This document shows, piece after piece, positions 1-64,000 of a stretch of 64,000 bases of DNA (its first letter is position 1; each line of letters opens with the position of its first letter). A program made the translations under genes and the position numbers. The notes beneath the pieces were generated by a model. That model made no database searches and had not been told where the DNA came from. It saw only the letters and a list, made by a program, of their open reading frames with translations. The stretch spans positions 137,153,118 through 137,217,117 of the forward strand of contig OX465579.1 of the NCBI GenBank assembly GCA_950022655.1, in the 5' to 3' direction. The stretch is from Alentia gelatinosa (lineage: Eukaryota > Annelida > Polychaeta > Phyllodocida > Polynoidae).

Positions 1-860
1 CTTGTAAGCAAATGACATCAATAAAGAGATCTTTAAAAAAAAGGAATGAGGATTAATTGTTAACCAGAGCTAGTCCTCAAATACCTGCGAGTATACATGC
101 CTTTAAATACCTGGTAAAACAAAGGTATTCAATAAGATAATAGTAATCTACTCCACTCCCTTCCCTCTTCCATCAGTCAATCATCCTCTATCAAACGAGC
201 TCACCCTCACTTACCTTAATCCCTTTTCTATATTGTATAAATCAAAATTATTTTCAATGTTTTCAATTTCTAAGCTTTTTTCACGGCTATCAGTGAAATG
301 TTTTTCCCTGTGAAAGATCTGGTTGACTGACTAGATAAAAGGAACTATCTTATTGATGCGATCTACAGTCTGGTTTGTAAGGTGGAGTGTAGGCCTCTTC
401 TTTCCATCAGTAAATGTAGCAGGGTGCCCTGGTTAATGTTTAACTATCACAGCACGATATATTAAGTTGACAAATGTTTACTTTACGTTTATATAAATAC
501 AAGTCTCCTCGGGACTAAATTATTTTTTCCTGCTTGGCATCGCATATACGCCTGATTCTGTACATATCCCGGGCTAGGCCAGTTTGAATTATGTCTATGC
601 ATATTTCTTCCACTTTCCAATCATTCCGATATTTGTACCCAAGGGACACCACTGTTGTTTTTATTTTCATTTGTCATTAGTCATCAATGTCGGGGTATAT
701 GGTAAATCCAATGTTATATTATCAATTTCTTATCATAAAATCATTCTAAAACCTTATTGAGTATATTTTAATTAATTACATATAATAAGCCCAGTATTAT
801 TTTGTTTTTGAACAAATCTTTGATAGATATTACTTTTAAAACACTTGACCGTATCAGGAG
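1..860. other. AT-rich DNA, nothing recognised
   Basis: No gene, RNA or clear repeat seen. Confidence 0.6.
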
Positions 861-865
861 ACATC

Positions 866-940
866 GGGTCGGGGTCGGGGTTGGGAACTGAGTCGAGATC
901 AAGCTCGGAACCAGAATCGGAATCAGGAGCGAGGGTTTCA
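866..940. repeat. Degenerate hexanucleotide (GGGTCG/GAATCG) repeat
   Basis: Starts as near-perfect GGGTCG units and decays through GAGTCGAGATC and GAATCGGAATCAGG. The opposite strand reads as Pro/Thr-rich low complexity. Confidence 0.6.
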
Positions 941-1118
941 GTGTTGGTGCAGGCACAGCTCTAGGGAATGTAGGAAGCAAATGCGGGCGGACGGGTGTGC
1001 GAAATATAGGCACCGTAGAGACAAGGAGGCGGCCGGGGGATTGGCAGCTGGGCGGCTAGTTGGCACCAGCAGGGCAGGTCAGTTTGGTTGCAGCAATTAC
1101 ACTTCGGTATGCACACAA

Positions 1119-1241
1119 AAACTGTGTTGTATATATATGCTCCGTACGGTCGCGCACAATAGAAGCCCATTCATATTATATATATATGAATGGGCTTCTA
1201 TTGTGCGCGACCGTACGGAGCATATATATACAACACAGTTT
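1119..1241. repeat. Perfect palindrome: 58-bp arms, 7-bp loop
   Basis: The left arm 1119-1176 and right arm 1184-1241 are exact reverse complements. They start AAACTGTGTTGTATATATATG, continue through the CpG-rich CTCCGTACGGTCGCGCAC, and end CCCATTCATAT. The 7-nt loop is TATATAT. Confidence 0.97.
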
Positions 1242-1449
1242 ATATATATATATATAAACATATAGATATACATTGTTTACGTGTATATCTGCGGTGGTGT
1301 ATGGATGAATAAACCGCAATTTTCATGCAGTGTATAGTTGAGGTCTATCTGTTAACACAACCAGGCTCTTGTTATAACAAACACTATATATGTATCTCAC
1401 GCAATGAATTCTCATGACAACTCAGCAAACAGGTTGGGTCAAGACATCC

Positions 1450-2256
1450 TATCTGAGTGCCATGGTAAATGCAAAGTAATGCATAAATATCCATACATAA
1501 ACACTTGATAACGATGTTTCGAGTCCCCTCTCCTTAATGTCCGGCGTGCACCTACTACGATAGAAATTTAGACCTACCGATATGGCTCCGATACAAAAAG
1601 TAAATATCGGAGACTTATCAGGAAGGTGCAAAATCGTAGACATTGATATGTACATAGTGCTTTGGGGAATATTCAGGTGGAAGCGTCTCCTTGCTCTAGT
1701 CAACGCATAAAACCATTCCCTCAATAACTCTTTAGTATCAACAGTCATCCTTATGAAACTTCCATAGTTACCCTGATTAGCCCTGAGTCTCCCATTTCTG
1801 TATATATATATATATATATATAATGAGCTTTTTCTCAAGCACCTGGGCCCTGGTGCAGTGGCAGACAGTTGTCTATGGACCTTGGCCATGGCCATTCATT
1901 AGACAACAGTATCTGAATCCGTCACCTCCATACATAAACTGTAACAAATATCTATCTCTACCTTTCACCGTCAGGGAATGATAAGCCTGGGTAAGGTCCA
2001 AACTAGCCATGTATGTATCTCTAGGCAACAAGTCTACCACTTTATCTAGGTGGCACATCTTAAGCAAATCATACAAGCTAGGCAGATTTAGAATAGGCCT
2101 AAAGGTTCTAGTTTTCTTTTCCTTTAGGAAGAGAAGCAAAACATGTGCTCTGTGTGATCTATGTGCACATTTTGTCCCACCCTTTTCCAGTAGTATATCA
2201 ATCTGTTCTTCCGACGATTTGTTCTTTAGTACATTTTGTGACACAGAATCAGGCAA
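1450..2256 (-). pseudogene. Decayed reverse-transcriptase fragment (DIRS/PAT-like)
   Basis: The minus strand from 2256 reads FLKEKKTRTFRPILNLPSLY, then MASLDLTQAYHSLTV (RT motif with catalytic Asp) and RYLLQFMYGG. After a frame shift near 1900 it reads ATAPGPRCLRKS, like the SAPRxFTK segment of DIRS-type RTs. An AT microsatellite (about 1800-1822) then splits it. Weaker continuation is possible to about 1600. No YxDD motif is intact. It may or may not belong to the same family as the 35-kb element. Confidence 0.55.
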
Positions 2257-2836
2257 ATTGTGCAGAAATACACATCAAATCAATAGATAACCCTTTGGTC
2301 TAAGATCCAACTATCCTGAGTGACACAATCCCAGTGTCTTTTCTGCAGAGCCACTCCACCAGCTAAATAGCAACGAGTTGGAGAACATGGAGTGATGAGA
2401 TACTCACTCACATGTCTAAGACCACTCATTGTTGTGGTTCTAGCCCCTGGCCTTTCCCTGACCTCAAGGTTGCTGGTTCTTGTTCCTAACTCTACATCCC
2501 TCCTAGAAGCCTTGTCCCCAAGCTATCTGCAATCCCAGGATTCAACCATATCAGGATGATGGAAAATGATACACTCAGTGAGCGGCCGCCACAATGCAGC
2601 TGACCCAGTCAGCACCTCTTAAGATAGCAGACATAGTGTCACGCACATGGTGGCACTAAATGTCTCAGTGACCAGCATTAATTACACAAGGAGAAGGATG
2701 TCAGTCAATAACATCTCCCAAGGAAATATTGGGTGTCTGCCTAGTTCTGGCCACAACTTAACAGGTGTCAGTTGCCCATAGAAATCCCCCTAGTAAAGCA
2801 ATGAAACTATTACTTAGTAAATATCAAGACCAACCC

Positions 2837-3051
2837 GGGGAAACACCAAGCGAGTCAAGGCGGAGATCTCTGGAATCGCCAACACAAATTGGCATGTATG
2901 TGAGATATTATTTCATAGGAATATCTCCTGCCTACAATTTTGTATTTTGGAAGCAATAATCAGGTGAAATATGAAATAATAGCTTACATATAGGCCATTT
3001 TGTGTTGGCGATTACGGAACTCGCTGCGTTTCTCGCTCGGTGTGTCTCCGG
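2837..3051. repeat. Imperfect palindrome (foldback element)
   Basis: Left arm 2837-2917 (CGGGGAAACACCAAGCGAG ... AATCGCCAACACAAATTGGC ... TATTATTTCATA) pairs with right arm 2968-3051, with AATCGCCAACACAAA shared perfectly. Weaker similarity extends the arms to about 2787 and 3100. Confidence 0.8.
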
Positions 3052-3099
3052 CTTTAGCAACAGGTAAGTTTCATACCTTCCCTACTACTCCATAAACCT

Positions 3100-4210
3100 C
3101 TACACTGTTGTCTCCAGTTTTCCGAAAAGTGCTAGAAAACAACAAACAATCTTATCAGAGAAGCAGCTCAGATCACTATGAATATATAGTTACAGACGTG
3201 TTTACACATGGCTGAAGATGTAAAGAGATAGATAGTCATCTATCATAGGGGCTGCATATAATTATCAGTTAGGTAAAGTAGGAAATATCATAGTGTGGTG
3301 TCGGTTTCTTATTCGCCACGTATCGGGCCAGGGTATTTTGTAGGCCTTTGACTAGTCCCTGAAATAAGAACGCCAATTACTCATCATTAGCAAGAGGAAT
3401 GTACGGTGGCAGTAGTTATTTAGTTCGCCGCGAGGTGACATTGATGTACCTCTGCGACCTCCCTTTTTGGGGGCGTGTTTCCTGCACGACTTGATGAAGC
3501 CACTTTGATTCGCTACGGTCTATCTCTAATTTGTTTGGGCAATTGTAGCTGTTAATGAGACTTGTGAGACAGTGTCTATATCGTTTAATATTGCCCGTGA
3601 TTGGTGTGGTTGGTGTGGGGGAGTCTAAAACACGAATAGTTTTATTAAAACGTGATATAAATATTGTTTGAGGATAGGAATGTGGTCAACAGGAATTCGA
3701 CTGAAAGTAATCACGTCTACATGAACTTCCGTTTCAAAACCGTAATGTTATTTCTTTTAATTATTCGTCAGCCGATTTATTGACATACAACACTGACCAG
3801 CTGACGTTCTTTCATTCTGTGATTAAAAGTCATACAAAACAGACATTAGACGTACAAAATAAAAGACAGGAAAAGGCGTACACGACAGGCTATGAAAAGA
3901 CAATGCATTACAGAGGGAATACCTACCAAGCACAAATATAGAAACACCTAATGCAACCACTAAGTATCTACAAAATATAAATCTTAATTCAATACTTGCT
4001 CCCTGTTCGAGCTTTCTTTAGGTATCGTGTTGATACAGTTATACATCATTTCACGGCTAATTGCAAGCAAATCTCCGGTGGATTTATCCTGTGAATCTGT
4101 GTATAATTATGTCAAGGTAATTAGTGTCCTCCCATCAGTGATAGCAACTGACACCTCAACTCAGAGAATAATCTCTAGTGCTAATCTTAACCATTAAGTA
4201 TTCCCTAAAA

Positions 4211-4273
<63 letters not shown>

Positions 4274-5900
4274 GTCTAACGACCAGCCTGACAAATGACA
4301 TAAAACCAAAATGGAGGCGTTTCCCTGAAACGGTGGAGTTCACACAGTGTATTTAACTTAGCTTAACGAAAACCTCTCTATGTTAAGTCCAGAACAGGAG
4401 ATTTCTCCCTGGTACAATGTCGGCAATAAAGATCTGGGTATTTTGTCATCGTCGCAACTTCTGAAGGGACCCAAATAGCTAAGTGTCTATTATGTATAAT
4501 GAAATTGGGGTGTTCAAGTGGATCGTCGTCCCTGTATCAAATCAGTATCATAGGGATATTTCTACTTCAAGTCAATATATAATGCATCTTGTTTTGAATT
4601 TGATATATATTTCTGTTGAATATTGATTGTTTTAATTATTTTGTGCTTCCTGATTCTATGCATAGCAGAAAATCTAGAAACTGCATCGCCTTAATATATA
4701 GAAGTATTTGATATTTACATACCAGAATGTTAGAACTTCTGTACCAATGCCCTTATATGATGTCACTGTATATTGCAACCAATTTCCAGTATCTTCTGCT
4801 GCGGCATTACCTTCAGTCTATTTTACCACAGTTATTTTTGGAATATTCTAGTTTGGCAACGGTGCTTTTTCGAGTTATCAATGAATGTATTATGACCCTC
4901 ACATGGAACATACTGGAATATGGTCGTTTGCTTTCAATTCCTGTGGAATGTCACGCACGACTTTCCCTTCTCGAACATTCGGGAAACCTAAACATACCAC
5001 AATATTGTTTCCTAGGGTTGTATGCTGATGATGTTTAACTCCCGAACACGGTTCGCCTGCTTCGCTTCCAAATTTCAAAAATTGGCAAATGACACAGATG
5101 TTGGTATCAAAGCCTGAACTATATCCCAATTTGTCTTTATACTTATTTCAAGGACCATTTGTGTGCCACGTGCCTCGGTTCATTCAATGAATATCTTGGC
5201 TCTGTGAAGGTGGGGGTGGAGGATGTCGTGATATGTTTATGTATGGAAGTATATCTATACATAGTTTTGCGCGGCTGCTGCGTTGTGTATATCCATTTGC
5301 CTTCAATCTATGCTGAGCGTTAAGCATTGATATACCAATGGAAGAGATATTCTCCATGATATATGGTAATGGAAGTCCAGTTATTCTAAGCTTTATATGT
5401 GATAGATTGTACTATTTAAGGTGGATGGACACTTCTTCTCTATAAAGGGGGTGTTCCACTGGACCGACGGTAGCCGATTCCGTAGCCAGAAAATCGTCGA
5501 TTATTATCGGATGCCCTAGAATTTCTCAAATCTTTGGAAATGGACATTTACTAAACTATTATTATCAGAATTAAATGAATTACAATACGTGAGCTTCCTC
5601 TTAAGGGCCCAGGAACAATTGATCGGGTGAGAAATCGGCCTGGTGGATTTACCCCTTAAACCCAGACACACACCCTCCCTCAGAGACATTCGCATCCACA
5701 AATTGTCTCCTTCAGACAGAGCTTCACCCTCAGACATATAATGACGATGTCTCAGGATTGACCTGATACTCTATGATACTATATGCCGACAGCATGCCAA
5801 TACCATGCATGCATCATACCGCCATTGTTGCGACATTCTACTGACATTGTACTGATTGCATGGCCACTAGTCTAACGATCCCCTCGAATATTGACAAACT
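3100..5900. other. AT-rich DNA without recognisable gene
   Basis: Only the AT microsatellite at 4213-4270 stands out. Open frames near 4727-5129 and 5516-5737 show no recognised similarity. Confidence 0.6.
4213..4270. repeat. (AT)n microsatellite
   Basis: Uninterrupted AT dinucleotide run of about 29 units. Confidence 0.97.
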
Positions 5901-5911
5901 CACAAGCATTT

Positions 5912-5980
5912 GAGGGAGGGCGCCTGTGTCAGTGGTTACAGCGGGTATAGCCTGCTCATTTTACTTCCTGAGCCCTACTA
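5912..5980 (+). repeat. Possible tRNA-derived SINE head
   Basis: GGGCGCCTGTGTCAGTGGTTACAGCGGGTATAGCCTGCTC resembles the acceptor and D-arm (A-box) of a tRNA. A B-box is not clear downstream, and an intact tRNA fold is not supported. Confidence 0.25.
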
Positions 5981-6039
5981 CAGCCCACCCACCAGGCTGC
6001 CCACCTAATTAGTTGAATGCTTGCTTCACTGACAATTCA

Positions 6040-6230
6040 TCCGACTTCCACGAACCTGACTTCCCCGCCCCCTTCACTGCCTGCCTGCTTGACTGCCGGC
6101 CTATCTGACTGCTTGATCCTGTGACTGCCCACCCAGCTAGCTGTCTTTCCATCTTACAGTCATGCCTCGAATTGAATTCTGCCTGACTGCATTCCACCTG
6201 ACTGTCTGACCACCTTCTCACTTGAAAGAT
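6040..6230. repeat. Degenerate CTGACTGC-type tract
   Basis: Repeated CTGACTG/CCTGCCTG/TGACTGCC octamers with decay. Confidence 0.45.
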
Positions 6231-6612
6231 GTCCGTATAAACCTTTGACAACCTCACCAACCTGTCCACCTACGCATCTGCCCATTTTATCTTCATGACT
6301 ACATCACAGATCACCTTCTAGATTACTCATCTACCACACCACCAACCCAGATTTATCGCCATATGACTACTTATTTCACTTGCAACCAATATAACTGCCT
6401 CACAATACGCAATGGGGTAGAATGACAGTGGGATAGATAGTGGGATGACTTAAGGTCAAATATATAGGTTATGCCTGTAAGCAATCAATCTATGCACAGT
6501 CAGCTGGGCAAACTAGGCGATCCACTGTTAGGAAGTCAAATTCTAAAATATCTAAGTATGTTTGACCGCAAGAGTCTCTTCCACCACCAGGAGGTCTGCC
6601 CTTCTGGATGAT

Positions 6613-6630
6613 GGGGGGGGGGGGGGGGGG
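6613..6630. repeat. Poly-G tract
   Basis: Run of 18 G. Confidence 0.95.
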
Positions 6631-6949
6631 AGGGATGACCACCCAATATAGTCGCCATACTTGCAGGTAACCAGCCAGCCCAGATCTACTTATGATATCG
6701 TTGAATACTCATGGGAGACATCTTAAATATGTCTATGTCGCTTCTTGATAAATCAGAATATTATTACCTGAATTTCCCCTATCCCAAATTTCAATGATGG
6801 ATTCGGAAGCTATACATGTATTGGTATCCCTGCTCCAATGCTTTGGCGCTTATGTATGTTTGTGTATATATGTATGTATGTCACAGCAGTGTCGCGAGCA
6901 GTCTTTGCAAGGTTTTTGAACAGATATACTTCCTTCCCTTCCTTCCATA

Positions 6950-7496
6950 TTGGTGGGGGGTGGGAGAGTCAGCGGTGCGGAACGACCCGCTCAGGTCATG
7001 GAGGACCAGGGAAGGAACACGCGGGGGGTAGGGGGAAGGGAGAGGGGTGTACCGGTGTTCAGACAGGTAGCCAGGTTGTGGTGGGAGTGGAGAAGTTTAC
7101 CTCATCTGCCGCGCGGTGGCGCTGGAGGTTAAGGTCGTCAGCGTCGTCGTCGTCGTCGTCGTCGTCATGGTAAGCAGAGCACAGAGGGTGCGGTTGGACT
7201 GAGCTGGGGCAGGGCTGGCGTTGACACAGGAGCAAGGAAACCGGTTTAAAGCTACACAACGAGCGTGGTTATACGACGAGGACTGAGGACGCCCCCTGCA
7301 GGCCGCCGACTGTACCAGAAGTGCCTCCTGCTCACCTGCCAGCCTGCCTCTCACCTCTCACTCAGGCATCTGTGGCCGTGGCGACCACATGGTGACAGAG
7401 ACAAGCTAACACCGAAGGGGGATTTGTAACGTGGGATGTGTACATTACTCGAGCACTAGTGAGGTAGTCTGTAGCTCCACACCAGACGCACAGAGG
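6950..7496 (+). promoter_or_regulatory. GC-rich stretch, candidate promoter/5' UTR of the VWA-collagen gene
   Basis: This stretch is much richer in G, C and CpG than its surroundings. It contains G-rich runs near 6951-7050 and a GTC trinucleotide run at about 7141-7166, and it ends at an ATG in a strong initiation context (A at -3, G at +4). I see no convincing TATA box; a TTTAAAG lies near 7243. A promoter or 5' UTR role is inferred only from position and composition. Confidence 0.3.
7141..7166. repeat. GTC/CGT trinucleotide microsatellite
   Basis: An uninterrupted run of about eight CGT (GTC) units sits in the GC-rich region upstream of the candidate first exon. Its reverse strand reads as poly-Asp in one frame, which explains an apparent acidic open frame there. 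Confidence 0.9.
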
Positions 7497-63997
<56,501 letters not shown>

Positions 63998-64000
63998 GTA

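Noticed and set aside
7059..7354. Minus-strand frames with poly-Asp or poly-Thr
   Set aside because: They read through the CGT trinucleotide repeat antisense to the candidate 5' region; no domain or start support.

Overview
The window is animal nuclear DNA. It has short coding exons with GT/AG splice sites, long AT-rich introns, many microsatellites, several foldback (MITE-like) palindromes and decayed DIRS-like and LINE-like retroelement pieces. There are no bacterial-style operons. The mix of element types and the protein architecture suggest a marine invertebrate, possibly a lophotrochozoan such as a mollusc. That is inference; the phylum cannot be fixed from the sequence.

One gene dominates and lies on the plus strand. 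Its coding part runs from about 7.5 kb (possible first exon) or 30.8 kb (signal-peptide exon) off the right edge. It encodes a large secreted extracellular-matrix protein. After the signal peptide come three tandem von Willebrand factor A (VWA) domains, each carried by one symmetric phase 1-1 exon and joined by Pro/Ala-rich linkers. A fourth VWA domain follows, split over three exons, with a canonical MIDAS start and a flanking Cys pair. At least 16 collagen Gly-X-Y exons follow (about 713 residues). Every collagen exon is phase 1-1 with a split Gly codon, and all but the first are multiples of 9 bp. Splicing all exons gives one open frame of about 1,566 codons, still open at the right edge. 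The collagen part contains no Lys, Cys, Tyr, His or Trp and very few charged residues, which is unusual.

Layout: 1-6.9 kb is intergenic-looking DNA with a perfect 58-bp-arm palindrome, a decayed reverse-transcriptase fragment and a large imperfect palindrome. 6.9-7.5 kb is GC-rich and ends in a candidate first coding exon. 7.5-30.8 kb would be a 23-kb first intron with no recognisable gene but many simple repeats. 30.8-45 kb carries the signal peptide and VWA exons. The 5.8-kb intron between VWA2 and VWA3 holds an antisense, frameshifted DIRS-like element (gag with zinc finger, RT, RNase H), an antisense LINE remnant and a cluster of three palindromes. The next intron holds a plus-strand LINE 3' end with an A-rich tail. 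45.6-64 kb is the collagen region, whose introns contain further palindromes, minisatellites and a TTAA-flanked MITE-like element.

The retroelement pieces and most of the palindromes are passengers. The only gene supported as functional is the VWA-collagen gene.
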